64,000 nucleotides of DNA from the NCBI RefSeq assembly GCF_001308195.1, contig NZ_JXDF01000017.1:186001-250000 (forward strand). Direction: 5' to 3'. This stretch comes from Apilactobacillus kunkeei. Lineage in GTDB: Bacteria; Bacillota; Bacilli; Lactobacillales; Lactobacillaceae. The translations under genes were made by a program, and so were the position numbers. This document shows positions 1 through 8,480 of this stretch, one piece after another. The stretch's first letter is position 1; each line of letters starts with the position of its first letter. The notes beneath the pieces were generated by a model, which did not search any database, had not been told where the DNA came from, and saw only the letters and a program-made list of their open reading frames with translations.

Positions 1-85
1 TCATTTTATTCAATGACCCTCTTTTGTCATTACCATTCGTATTTATTTAACTTAATTATAGTTTACAATTGCTAAAAAATCAATT

Positions 86-847
86 CTATAATCTTAGGTC
101 ATTCATTTGATCTAAGAAACTTTTACTCTTTAAATGAATTCCTACAGAATCCGAGTAAATCTTATCGAGTAACATTCTTAAATTTTGCTTTGTATTGTCA
201 TTTACGTTAACGTTACCCAATTTATTTAAATCAATAATTGAAAAACGACGTAAATAATAAATGGTCTTTTGATCTAAGTGCAAACGATTAGCATCTAAAT
301 GAAAGTGATTTTGGCAAATCAATCCACCATAGGCTTCAGAATAGTCAAAGTTAAGATCAGTACGACCACAAATGGCGCATCCCCTTAGTTCAGGTTGTAC
401 CCCAAACTCACCTAAAAGTTGGATTTCACAGATGTTGGTAATCACCTCAGGGTCAACCCCGTTATCGATTAATCGTAACGCTGCAAACAACTGGTTGAAC
501 CAATGCGGAATTGGTGTTGAGTCAGGAAATGCAACGTCGACTAAAGACATAATGTAAGTAGCATAGGCATTTAAGAAAATATCCTCGCTAATGTTTTCAT
601 AATGGTCAGTATCTAATCCACTATAAATATAAGATAAGTTTTCAGCATTTATCTTTCCAGAATACGTACCATAGGTAAAAGGCAAGATATCCGCCATCAT
701 CTTAAAGCCCCTTTTTCGAGCGCCTCGAATGAAAAACATCTTCTTGCCTGCCTCGGCCGTTAAAAACTTAACTAACATATCATTTTCTTTAAAGTTCTTT
801 CGGTATAGTAAAATACCGTGAAAATTCATATATGTTTGTGAATCCAT
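86..847 (-). CDS. recO: DNA repair protein RecO
   Basis: RecO works with RecF and RecR in recombinational repair, loading RecA onto SSB-coated single-stranded DNA and annealing strands. The 253 residues match the usual family length. The N-terminal part (about 1-80) has the OB-fold start typical of RecO (FHGILLYRKNFKENDML), and the C-terminal half carries zinc-finger-like residues, CAIC at 157-160 and C178/H181. The second metal pair is C..H rather than the commoner C..C. It is the last gene of the ybeY-dgkA-era-recO series, 27 bases after era. A GGTGA-like ribosome site precedes the ATG. The 85 bases downstream show no gene. Confidence 0.95.
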   Translation of the reverse strand: MDSQTYMNFHGILLYRKNFKENDMLVKFLTAEAGKKMFFIRGARKRGFKMMADILPFTYGTYSGKINAENLSYIYSGLDTDHYENISEDIFLNAYATYIMSLVDVAFPDSTPIPHWFNQLFAALRLIDNGVDPEVITNICEIQLLGEFGVQPELRGCAICGRTDLNFDYSEAYGGLICQNHFHLDANRLHLDQKTIYYLRRFSIIDLNKLGNVNVNDNTKQNLRMLLDKIYSDSVGIHLKSKSFLDQMNDLRL

Positions 848-874
848 TTTTATTCACCGACCATTTTTAAAATT

Positions 875-1783
875 TTAGTAATTATCTTTCTTGTATCCTA
901 ATGACTTAAGAACGGATGATTCATTACGCCATCCAGGATGAACCTTAACCCAAAGTTTTAGATAAACCTTGCTACCTAATAAGTCTTCGATATCTTGTCT
1001 TGCAAGTGTTCCAATCTTCTTTAGCATTGATCCTTGCTTACCAATTAAGATTCCCTTTTGTCCAGGACGGTCTACTAAGATATCAGCTTGGATATCTACA
1101 TTGCCGTTTTCCTTGGTCTTCATGCTTAAGATATCAATCGCAATTGAGTAAGGGATTTCGTCTCTTGCTAACATTAAGATTTTTTCTCTGATTAATTCAG
1201 CAACGATAAAACGTTCTGGGTGATCAGTTACTTCGTCTTCTGGGTAGTATTGTGGACCCGCTGGTAATAATTGTTTTAAGTTGTCCATCAATTCATCAAC
1301 GTTGTTACCTTGTAGTGCTGAAATTGGGAAAACTTCTTTCCAATCAAGCGCTTTCTTGTAAATATCCATGATACTTAGAAGTTTATTTGGATTAATTTCA
1401 TCAATCTTGTTGATGATTAAGTAAACTGGTTTATCAATATCCTTTAAACGGTTAATGATAAAGTTATCTCCCGCACCTCTTGTTTCAGTGGCACTTACCA
1501 TGAATAAAACAGCATCAACTTCTTTTAAAGCTGAAAAAGCTGATTTTTCCATGAAATCATCTAATTTATTATTTGGTTTGTGAATTCCTGGGGTATCCAA
1601 GAAGACAATTTGTGATTCATCATCGGTGTATACACCTTGAATCTTGTTTCTAGTTGTTTGTGCTTTATCACTCATAATGGCAATTTTTTGACCGATAATA
1701 CGGTTCAAGAATGTTGATTTACCAACATTTGGTCTACCAACGATTGCCACAAATCCTGAATGAAAGTTTGGATCAAATTCCAT
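875..1783 (-). CDS. era: GTPase Era
   Basis: Era is an essential GTPase that binds the 3' end of 16S rRNA and assists 30S subunit maturation. The G domain shows GRPNVGKS at 16-23, DTPG at 63-66 and NKID at 125-128. The C-terminal KH RNA-binding domain shows [11 protein letters not shown] in the last quarter. The length of 302 residues is normal. It lies between the undecaprenol kinase gene and recO on the minus strand with gaps of only 18 and 27 bases, so the genes are probably one transcript. A GGAGG-type ribosome site sits just before the ATG. Confidence 0.98.
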   Translation of the reverse strand: MEFDPNFHSGFVAIVGRPNVGKSTFLNRIIGQKIAIMSDKAQTTRNKIQGVYTDDESQIVFLDTPGIHKPNNKLDDFMEKSAFSALKEVDAVLFMVSATETRGAGDNFIINRLKDIDKPVYLIINKIDEINPNKLLSIMDIYKKALDWKEVFPISALQGNNVDELMDNLKQLLPAGPQYYPEDEVTDHPERFIVAELIREKILMLARDEIPYSIAIDILSMKTKENGNVDIQADILVDRPGQKGILIGKQGSMLKKIGTLARQDIEDLLGSKVYLKLWVKVHPGWRNESSVLKSLGYKKDNY

Positions 1784-1801
1784 AATAATTCCTCCGTGCT
1801 G

Positions 1802-2191
1802 TTAAAGTCCAAATATAATTGGAACATATACCAATAATCCGATGATTGCTGCAAAGATTGACGCAATGACCACACCTGCGGCAGCGACGTCTTTGGCCTT
1901 CTTGGCAATTTCATCGTACTTATTACCAACAATTAAATTAACAATTGATTCACATAACGTATTTACAACTTCAGCGATTAAAACAATAAATATTGCTAAC
2001 AAAATCCAAACCCATTGGCTCAAATCAATCTTAAGAATAAAAGAAATAATCACTACGACTAAAGATGCAATTAGATGAAATCTAAAGTTACGTTCTGTCT
2101 TGCATAATATTACTAAACCATCAAAAGCGTGCTTAAAGGATTCAGCAAAACTACGATTTTTTCTGACTACTTTTTTATCTCTTAAGCCCAT
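1802..2191 (-). CDS. dgkA: Diacylglycerol/undecaprenol kinase family protein
   Basis: Small integral-membrane kinase of the DgkA family. In Gram-positive bacteria it phosphorylates undecaprenol and so recycles the lipid carrier for peptidoglycan and teichoic acid. There are three hydrophobic segments, and the family motif region EVVNTLCESIVNLI is followed by a lysine/aspartate stretch (KKAKDVAAAGV). I start it at the ATG of MGLRDKKVV, giving 129 residues, the usual size. The open frame continues upstream into ybeY, and an ATG two codons earlier (2197) is also possible. The start overlaps the end of ybeY by 17 bases, which suggests translational coupling. Confidence 0.9.
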   Translation of the reverse strand: MGLRDKKVVRKNRSFAESFKHAFDGLVILCKTERNFRFHLIASLVVVIISFILKIDLSQWVWILLAIFIVLIAEVVNTLCESIVNLIVGNKYDEIAKKAKDVAAAGVVIASIFAAIIGLLVYVPIIFGL

Positions 2192-2654
2192 AGTCATCCA
2201 TAATCTTTCTTTGCAATGGGAACATAACATCTTCATCTTCTTGCTTCATGTGATCATAACCATTTAAGTGTAGGAATCCATGAACAACAAGGAAACCTAA
2301 TTCACGTTCATATGAGTGGTCTAAAAATTCTGCTTGTTCAGCAACCTTATCGATTGAAACAAAGATGTCACCAATGTTTTCTGGGATTTCTGCGGCCATT
2401 TCATCATCCATAATTAATGGAAAATCGTCATCACCGTCTTCAATCGCAAAACTAATAACATCAGTTGCGCGGTCAACACCACGATACTTACTGTTAATCT
2501 CCTTAATTTCGTCATTATTAACGAATGTTACTGACATTTCAGTATTATCCTTAAGGTCTAATGCCTTGCTAGCAAATTGCAATACATCTTCCACTAAATC
2601 GATGTGTTTTTGGTCTACACCGTCTTTTGTCTTATCGTAAATTTCTAAATCCAT
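2175..2654 (-). CDS. ybeY: Endoribonuclease YbeY
   Basis: YbeY is a zinc-dependent RNase needed for 16S rRNA 3'-end maturation and ribosome quality control. The signature metal site HGFLHLNGYDH lies at about residues 125-135, with the three histidines in place. The length of 159 residues is typical. It follows phoH by 24 bases and overlaps the start of the undecaprenol kinase gene, the standard Firmicutes arrangement phoH-ybeY-dgkA-era. Confidence 0.97.
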   Translation of the reverse strand: MDLEIYDKTKDGVDQKHIDLVEDVLQFASKALDLKDNTEMSVTFVNNDEIKEINSKYRGVDRATDVISFAIEDGDDDFPLIMDDEMAAEIPENIGDIFVSIDKVAEQAEFLDHSYERELGFLVVHGFLHLNGYDHMKQEDEDVMFPLQRKIMDDYGLKR

Positions 2655-2678
2655 TCTGGTACTCCTGTTATAAAATTT

Positions 2679-3647
2679 CTAGTTTTGTTGATATTCTTCG
2701 TAGGCATCGATAATTCTAGCAACCACTGGATGTCTAACAACATCCTTAGAATCAAACTTAACAAAACGAATTTTTTCAACATTTTGTAAGATTGATTGGG
2801 CTTGAACTAGTCCACTACTTGCATGTTTAGGCAAATCAATTTGAGAAATATCACCGTTAACAATCATCTTTGAACCAAAGCCAAGACGAGTTAAAAACAT
2901 CTTCATTTGAGCAGTTGTGGTGTTTTGGGCTTCGTCTAAGATAACGAAAGCAGAGTCCAATGTTCTACCACGCATATATGCTAATGGAGCAATTTCAATA
3001 ACTCCTCTTTCCATCAATCTAGCAGTGTGTTCACGACCTAGAATTGAATGAAGTGCATCGTAAATTGGTCTCAAGTATGGATCAACTTTTTCTTTTAAAT
3101 CACCTGGTAGAAAACCTAGGCTTTCACCGGCTTCAACGGCAGGTCTTGTCAAAATAATCTTTTCGACATCACCGTGCTTTAATGCTGCGATTGCCATAAC
3201 CACAGCTAAGTATGTTTTACCAGTACCGGCTGGTCCAATTCCGAAAGTAATATCATTACGTTTTACGGATTGAACGTATTGGCGTTGACCAAAGTTCTTA
3301 ACACGGACTGGTTTACCCTTAAAGTCTTTGATTAATATTTGATTGTATAGCTCTTTAAAATAACTTAACGTATCATTTTTGGCCATATTCATAGCAGAAA
3401 CAAAGTCACTGCTATTCAATGTGACACCATTTTGAATTAAGTCCATTAAGTTCTTAAAAATTGAAATAACTTTATTAACATTATCTTCACTTCCGGATAC
3501 CTTTACATTGGTTCCAAAAGCATTAATTGATACTTCCATACCCTCTTCAAGAATTGTAACGTATTTATTTTGTGCCCCTAACAACTTAGGTTCAAAATCT
3601 AAATTATGAATAATAAATTCTTTGGTTACTTCAGTTTGTTCTGTCAA
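2679..3647 (-). CDS. phoH: PhoH-like ATPase
   Basis: PhoH family P-loop ATPase, related to the helicase core of RNA-processing proteins, with an unsettled cellular role. The Walker A motif GIGPAGTGKT and Walker B-like ILDEAQNTT are both present, and the N-terminal part resembles a KH-like domain. No ATG is available near the start. I choose a TTG at 3647 because a GGGG ribosome site lies 8 bases upstream of it and the protein then begins TEQTEV, as in relatives. An upstream TTG at 3677 is in frame but has no ribosome site. This gives 322 residues. Confidence 0.93.
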   Translation of the reverse strand: MTEQTEVTKEFIIHNLDFEPKLLGAQNKYVTILEEGMEVSINAFGTNVKVSGSEDNVNKVISIFKNLMDLIQNGVTLNSSDFVSAMNMAKNDTLSYFKELYNQILIKDFKGKPVRVKNFGQRQYVQSVKRNDITFGIGPAGTGKTYLAVVMAIAALKHGDVEKIILTRPAVEAGESLGFLPGDLKEKVDPYLRPIYDALHSILGREHTARLMERGVIEIAPLAYMRGRTLDSAFVILDEAQNTTTAQMKMFLTRLGFGSKMIVNGDISQIDLPKHASSGLVQAQSILQNVEKIRFVKFDSKDVVRHPVVARIIDAYEEYQQN

Positions 3648-3767
3648 TATAGCGACCCCTTTTTTATTGATAATCAAATATTAGCACAGATTTAGACTTT
3701 AAAAAAGTTATTAATATGTACTAACAAAGCATGATTGTGGCATAACACGATCATACTTTATAAATAA

Positions 3768-4211
3768 TTAGCTTAATTGAGCTTTTACAGATTGGTTAAC
3801 TTCGTTTCCGTCAGCTTTACCCTTAACCTTAGGCATGATAGCACCCATTACTTTACCAAAATCAGACATTGCTGAAGCACCAACTTCACTGATAGTTTCT
3901 TCAACTACCTTGTCAATTTCTTCTTTTGACATTTGTTTTGGAGCGTACTTGCTTAGCACAGCCAATTGTTCTTCTTGTTCGGCAACTAAATCATCTCTAC
4001 CACCATCTTTGAATTCAGCAATAGATTCCTTAACTTGCTTAACTTCACGACTGATAACAGTTAGTTCTTCGTCATCACTTAAATCATGACCTAAAGCAAC
4101 TTTTTCGTTAGTTAGGGCTGATTTTAGAGAACGAATAACGTTCAAAGCAGTTTTGTTGTGTTCCTTCATTGCATTTTTAAGATCTTCATTAAGACTTGTA
4201 GCGATACTCAT
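3768..4211 (-). CDS. yqeY: GatB/YqeY domain protein
   Basis: YqeY family protein of 147 residues, made of the helical GatB/YqeY tail domain. In the amidotransferase GatB this domain recognises tRNA; the role of the free-standing protein is not firmly known. Recognisable features are the start SIATSLNEDLKNAMKEHNK, the middle EIDKVVEETISEVGA and the end GKADGNEVNQSVKAQL. It follows rpsU, separated by a terminator-like hairpin, as in many Firmicutes. Confidence 0.93.
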   Translation of the reverse strand: MSIATSLNEDLKNAMKEHNKTALNVIRSLKSALTNEKVALGHDLSDDEELTVISREVKQVKESIAEFKDGGRDDLVAEQEEQLAVLSKYAPKQMSKEEIDKVVEETISEVGASAMSDFGKVMGAIMPKVKGKADGNEVNQSVKAQLS

Positions 4212-4251
4212 TATAGTTTCCCTCTTTCAAAATATTCATCTTAGTTTTAGC

Positions 4252-4286
4252 AAAAAAAACGTCCCTGAAATAACAGGAACGTTTTT
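4252..4286 (-). terminator. Hairpin terminator between rpsU and yqeY
   Basis: Read on the minus strand, ACGTTCCTG pairs with CAGGGACGT (one G.T or mismatch) around a short loop, followed by eight T. It lies just after the rpsU stop and before yqeY. Confidence 0.85.
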
Positions 4287-4291
4287 AGTAA

Positions 4292-4486
4292 TTAAAAGCG
4301 ACGGCTTTTTTTCTTGTTGTTGCGCTTTCTTGCTGCTTCAGATTTTAATTTACGTTTAACACTTGGTTTTTCGTAGAATTCTCGTTTACGGTATTCACGT
4401 AAAGTACCGTTCTTGGAAACTGTACGTTTGAAACGACGAAGAGCATCATCAAGAGATTCGTTTTTACGAACGACTGTTTTTGACAT
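4292..4486 (-). CDS. rpsU: 30S ribosomal protein S21
   Basis: Small basic ribosomal protein bS21, 64 residues. The start [20 protein letters not shown] and the very lysine/arginine-rich tail are diagnostic. It is preceded by a strong GGAGGGAGGG ribosome site and by a good promoter at 4558-4586, and followed by a hairpin terminator before yqeY. This suggests rpsU is transcribed at a high level with partial read-through into yqeY-phoH. Confidence 0.98.
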   Translation of the reverse strand: MSKTVVRKNESLDDALRRFKRTVSKNGTLREYRKREFYEKPSVKRKLKSEAARKRNNKKKSRRF

Positions 4487-4557
4487 ATGAAAATTCCCTC
4501 CCTCCGAGCTCGAAATACAACAGTTACTTTTTTTATTTATTAAAACTGTTCTTAATA

Positions 4558-4586
4558 ATTATACAAAACAATATTTATAACGTCAA
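4558..4586 (-). promoter_or_regulatory. Promoter of rpsU
   Basis: Minus-strand TTGACG, 17-base spacer, TATAAT. This is close to the sigma-A consensus and 72 bases upstream of the rpsU start. Confidence 0.85.
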
Positions 4587-4630
4587 TATTACATTTCAAT
4601 TTAAAACTACTTTTATGACAGTTTTTTAGA

Positions 4631-4636
4631 TATAAT
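4631..4636 (+). promoter_or_regulatory. -10 box of the PPDK/PEP-synthase regulator gene
   Basis: A perfect TATAAT lies 28 bases before the ATG at 4664. The -35 region is weak, so this is a partial call. Confidence 0.5.
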
Positions 4637-4663
4637 AAAGTCGTAAAAAAAGGAGTGATTTTG

Positions 4664-5476
4664 ATGAAACATATTAATATCTTTGCCATCTCAGATTCTA
4701 GTGGTGAAACAGCGATGCAAGTAGCTAAAACCGCTGGTGCACAATTTGAAAGTGCTGATATTTCATACGAACGATACCCATTTATCACTACCGAATCAAT
4801 GTTAAGTGGTATCTTAAAAATTGCTAAACAAAAAGAAGCTGTCATTTTTCATACCCTAGTGAACGCCGATTTAAGTAAACTAATTGAAGATTTTGCAATG
4901 GCCAATAATTTACAAAACGTTGACTGTGTTCAAAAACCCATGAAGGCCATTAGTAACCAATTAGGTTTTAACCCTGAACGTGTCAGCGGTCTTGTTCATG
5001 ACTTAAATGACGACTACTTTAAGCGCATTGAAGCGATGGAATTTTCCGTTGAAAATGATGATGGAAGCAATCCTCAAAACCTAACAAAAGCAGATGTCGT
5101 GATCCTAGGAATTTCTCGAACATCAAAGACACCGCTATCACTTTACCTTGCAAACAAGCAAGTGAAGGTTTCAAACGTACCAATTGGTCCTACCATCCAA
5201 TTACCTAAAGAAGTCTTTGATGTAGATCCAAAGAAGATTATTGGTCTTACCAGCGTAACTAAAGATATTCAAAAAATTAGAAAAGCCAGAATGGCATCAT
5301 ATGGTATCGATGAAGATACACCATATTCAAACTCAAAGAACATTGACGAAGAATTAGAATATGCTAACAACTTATACCATAAACTGGGTTGTCTCATTAT
5401 CGACGTCCACGATAAATCAATCGAAGAAACTGCTACCGTAATTATGGAAAGTCTTGATTTAGATTCATACCAATAA
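4664..5476 (+). CDS. ppsR: Bifunctional kinase/pyrophosphorylase regulating PEP synthase or PPDK
   Basis: DUF299 family regulatory protein. Members inactivate and reactivate pyruvate phosphate dikinase or PEP synthase by ADP-dependent phosphorylation and phosphate-dependent dephosphorylation of a threonine. The P-loop motif GISRTSKT is at 149-156, and the start MKHINIFAISDSSGETA is typical. An AAGGAG ribosome site 8 bases before the ATG at 4664 fixes the start; an in-frame GTG at 4655 overlaps that site and is rejected. At 270 residues it is normal length. No PPDK or PEP synthase gene lies in this window, so the target is unknown. It faces the endonuclease IV gene across a shared terminator. 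Confidence 0.92.
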   Translation: MKHINIFAISDSSGETAMQVAKTAGAQFESADISYERYPFITTESMLSGILKIAKQKEAVIFHTLVNADLSKLIEDFAMANNLQNVDCVQKPMKAISNQLGFNPERVSGLVHDLNDDYFKRIEAMEFSVENDDGSNPQNLTKADVVILGISRTSKTPLSLYLANKQVKVSNVPIGPTIQLPKEVFDVDPKKIIGLTSVTKDIQKIRKARMASYGIDEDTPYSNSKNIDEELEYANNLYHKLGCLIIDVHDKSIEETATVIMESLDLDSYQ

Positions 5477-5506
5477 AAAAAAGAGCTTAACAGCTCTTTT
5501 TTATTT
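5475..5506. terminator. Bidirectional terminator
   Basis: AAAGAGCT and AGCTCTTT arms around TAAC with A and T runs on both sides, between the convergent ppsR and endonuclease IV genes. Confidence 0.9.
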
Positions 5507-6412
5507 TTATTGATTTAAAATATCATCCATCAAATTGTTATTGAATTGTTGTTCCTTTAACATTTTAACTTCGAAGTAATGTGGAGACAACTTCTTCTTG
5601 GTTCCTTCAACAGCAACAGCTGGTGTTTCCATAATCTTTGGAACATCAACTAAAGATTCGTGGTGAGCAATGTAGTTCAAAGCATCGAACCCGATTGTTC
5701 CCAGACCGATAATTTCGTGTCTATCCTTGTGACTACCGAAATCATTCTTAGAATCATTTAAATGAACAACTTTTAATCGATCTAAACCAATTACATGGTC
5801 AAATTCATTTAAAACGCCGTCAACGTCTTCTTTAACGTTGTAACCAGCATCATTAGTATGACAAGTGTCAAAAGTAACGGATACTTTATCGTTATCCTTA
5901 ACACCATCAATGATTTGAGCAATTTCTTCGAAGGTACGACCAACTTCTGTTCCCTTACCTGCCATGGTTTCCAAAGCAATTTGAACCTTTTGATCTGGTT
6001 CAATGACTTCGTTTAAACCTTTGGCAATTTGAGCAATTGCTTTATCTGCACCTTCACCAACATGAGAACCAGGATGTAACACAATTTGTGTTGCTCCAAT
6101 GGCTTCAGCACGTTTAACTTCTTCGTGTAAGAAATCAACACCAAACTTAAAGTTTTGTGGCTTGGTAACATTTCCTAAATTAATGATGTATGGAGCATGA
6201 ACAACGGTTTCCAAAATACCATGTTCTTTCATGTATTCCTTACCGTCTTCGGCTCTTAATTCATCAATTGGCTTTCTTCTGGTGTTTTGAGGAGCACCAG
6301 TGTAAACCATAAATGCATTTTCACCATAGCTGTCAGCTTCTTTAGCAGAACCCAAAAACATGGTTGAGCCATTCATGCTAACGTGAGATCCGATTAAAAG
6401 CTTACTTGTCAT
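5507..6412 (-). CDS. nfo: Endonuclease IV (AP endonuclease)
   Basis: Zinc-dependent apurinic/apyrimidinic endonuclease of base excision repair. The TIM-barrel metal ligands appear in order: H72 in [12 protein letters not shown], the LHPGSH motif, E in [29 protein letters not shown] and the [10 protein letters not shown] stretch. The length of 301 residues is somewhat above the common 280-300. Its start overlaps the end of the upstream glycerophosphotransferase gene by 11 bases, so it is probably co-transcribed with the teichoic-acid block despite the unrelated function. Confidence 0.95.
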   Translation of the reverse strand: MTSKLLIGSHVSMNGSTMFLGSAKEADSYGENAFMVYTGAPQNTRRKPIDELRAEDGKEYMKEHGILETVVHAPYIINLGNVTKPQNFKFGVDFLHEEVKRAEAIGATQIVLHPGSHVGEGADKAIAQIAKGLNEVIEPDQKVQIALETMAGKGTEVGRTFEEIAQIIDGVKDNDKVSVTFDTCHTNDAGYNVKEDVDGVLNEFDHVIGLDRLKVVHLNDSKNDFGSHKDRHEIIGLGTIGFDALNYIAHHESLVDVPKIMETPAVAVEGTKKKLSPHYFEVKMLKEQQFNNNLMDDILNQ

Positions 6413-7625
6413 TACTAATCATCCTCATTTCATCAACAAATTTTTCTGAAGAGTCTGCAGATTCCCATCCACAGTACTTTTCATAGAATTCTTCATACTT
6501 CTTATCGTAATCAGAATACTTCTTTTCCTTGTTAAATGCATCAATTTGCTTGTAAAAATCATCTTCAACTTCAACAACAGGTCCAGGTAATTCTGTTCTG
6601 TAGTCAAAGTAGAAACCACGAATATCATCTTCATAATGTTTTAAATCATATGCATAGAACAACATTGGTCGTTTCAAGTTAGCATAGTCAAACATTACTG
6701 ATGAGTAGTCTGTGATTAATAGATCAGACATTAGGTATAAATCACTGATGTCTTCTTCAACCATGATGTAAACACGGTCTTCAAAGCCATTAATATCAAT
6801 GAAGTCTTTTACAAGGTAATGTGGTCTGATAATTAATACAGTGTTGTCGTCAACTTGTTCAAAGAAAGTCTTTAAACTAAATGGCAATTCAAAGTTGTAA
6901 ACACCCTTACGTTTGTAATTATCATCACGCCAAGTTGGTGCATAGGTGATTACGTTTAAATCATCTCTACCAAGGTATTTTTTCTTAAGTCTACTAATGT
7001 TATCTTGATTGTCACCATAGTATAAGACGTCATTTCTTGGGTATCCAATATCTAAGAAGTGGTTATTAAAATCAAATGCTCTAGCAAAGATATCCTTAGA
7101 GTATTGATTTGGTGCAATTAAGTAATCCCAACGATGGGCTTCATTAGTAAAGTTTTGCTTGTACTTTTCAGTATTAGTACCTGGCATCATAACGTTTTCG
7201 ATATCAGTACCTAGTTTTTTCAAAGGAGTACCATGCCATGTTTGCATGTATACAGTACCCTTATTCTTATTCCACCATTTTGGTGTTCTAGAATTAAATA
7301 CCCAGAAGTTAGCTCTGGCCATCACCCATACCCATTTAGGCATGAACTTTCTGACCATCTTAATATTAGGATATAATTCCTTGAAAGTATTATATTGAGC
7401 CTTTCTAACAGTAAAGTATGCTTTTGATTTATCTTCTGGATACTTTTCAATCCATTTTTCGTAAATAGCTGCCGGGTTATCATTGATATCCTTACCCTGA
7501 AAACTTTCAAAAACAACTAAATTCTTCTTTACTGGTAAAGTAATCAAAACATTATTAAGCATAATCAATACGCGACGAATTGACTTCTTAATAAATCTAA
7601 TTACTTTTTTCTTCAATTTCATCAT
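6402..7625 (-). CDS. CDP-glycerol glycerophosphotransferase family protein
   Basis: Wall teichoic acid enzyme of the TagB/TagF family, which transfers glycerol phosphate from CDP-glycerol to a lipid-linked acceptor at the cytoplasmic membrane face. Conserved motifs are TWHGTPLK (about 129-136) and [11 protein letters not shown] (about 305), the nucleotide-binding signature of the family. The basic N-terminus ([16 protein letters not shown]) suggests peripheral membrane binding. The length is 407 residues; a second ATG follows directly. Whether it is a primase or polymerase cannot be told from sequence. It is 29 bases downstream of a TagG-like permease gene, and its motifs are nearly identical to those in the large protein at 21683-26722. 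Confidence 0.9.
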   Translation of the reverse strand: MMKLKKKVIRFIKKSIRRVLIMLNNVLITLPVKKNLVVFESFQGKDINDNPAAIYEKWIEKYPEDKSKAYFTVRKAQYNTFKELYPNIKMVRKFMPKWVWVMARANFWVFNSRTPKWWNKNKGTVYMQTWHGTPLKKLGTDIENVMMPGTNTEKYKQNFTNEAHRWDYLIAPNQYSKDIFARAFDFNNHFLDIGYPRNDVLYYGDNQDNISRLKKKYLGRDDLNVITYAPTWRDDNYKRKGVYNFELPFSLKTFFEQVDDNTVLIIRPHYLVKDFIDINGFEDRVYIMVEEDISDLYLMSDLLITDYSSVMFDYANLKRPMLFYAYDLKHYEDDIRGFYFDYRTELPGPVVEVEDDFYKQIDAFNKEKKYSDYDKKYEEFYEKYCGWESADSSEKFVDEMRMISNDK

Positions 7626-7654
7626 ACGACAATTTCAATCCTTTTAACTTTTAA

Positions 7655-8473
7655 CTAAATGTAATCCACGAAACGAGCTCTGAACTTGTAGTGTAGATGT
7701 GAACCAACCAATAGGAAGAATAGCACTGTTAGCCAGAAGATTAACATCAACATTGGTTTTTGCCAGAACCAAGCTTCACCTAACATTGATTCTCTAAATC
7801 CAGAAACAATGTAGAAGAATGGGTTCAATTGTAAGAATCTTACAAAGAATGCTGGGAAAGCATTTGTTTCAAAGTTAAATAGAACTCCAGACATGTAGAA
7901 CAATACTCTCATGATTGATTGTAAGAAGATACGGTAATCACGAACAAGAATTGTTACAGTTGAGTTGAAAATACCGAATGCTAATAGCCAACAAATCATT
8001 GCAAAGAAGTAGTATAGCCATTGAATCCAGTATAGGTTAGGTAGTACTCCACCCTTTAGGTAACCTAAGATAATTGAACATGCTAGCATAGCCCAGAATG
8101 AACTTAAGTTAGTTAGAATCTTAATTGATGGTAGAACACTAACTGGGAACTTCATTTTTGAAACCATACCAACTTGTTGGTAGATACTCTTTGAAGCATC
8201 TAAAGTAACACTGTTCATGTAGAACCATGGTGTGATACCGATAACCATCCAAGTTAGGTAATCAACACTTCCAGATGTACCCTTCTTCAAACCAACACCG
8301 AATACTAACCAGTAAATTAAGATTTGAATAATTGGGTATAGGTATGCCCAAACAATACCTAGATAATGACTTTGATAATCTGACTTATCTTGGTACTTTG
8401 AGACTCTAAACATTATTGGTAAATTTTGAATTTGCTCTTTGATTAATGTAATGACTTCCTTCAAGTCGATCAC
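7655..8473 (-). CDS. tagG: Teichoic acid ABC transporter permease (TagG/TarG-like)
   Basis: ABC-2 type permease with about six hydrophobic segments over 272 residues. It fits the TagG/TarG family, which exports polymerised wall teichoic acid across the membrane with an ATPase partner (TagH). Supporting features are the N-terminal FRVSKYQDKSDYQSHYLGI stretch, the NPFFYIVSGFRESML motif near the C-terminus, and its position between two glycerophosphotransferase genes (gaps of 7 and 29 bases). No tagH gene is adjacent or anywhere in the window, so the ATPase must be encoded elsewhere. Confidence 0.9.
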   Translation of the reverse strand: MIDLKEVITLIKEQIQNLPIMFRVSKYQDKSDYQSHYLGIVWAYLYPIIQILIYWLVFGVGLKKGTSGSVDYLTWMVIGITPWFYMNSVTLDASKSIYQQVGMVSKMKFPVSVLPSIKILTNLSSFWAMLACSIILGYLKGGVLPNLYWIQWLYYFFAMICWLLAFGIFNSTVTILVRDYRIFLQSIMRVLFYMSGVLFNFETNAFPAFFVRFLQLNPFFYIVSGFRESMLGEAWFWQKPMLMLIFWLTVLFFLLVGSHLHYKFRARFVDYI

Positions 8474-8480
8474 ACTTCCT

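Noticed and set aside
3724-3762. Hairpin between phoH and yqeY as a terminator
   Set aside because: The stem AAAGTATGATCGTG/CACAATCATGCTTT is imperfect and no T run follows on the minus strand, so I do not call it.
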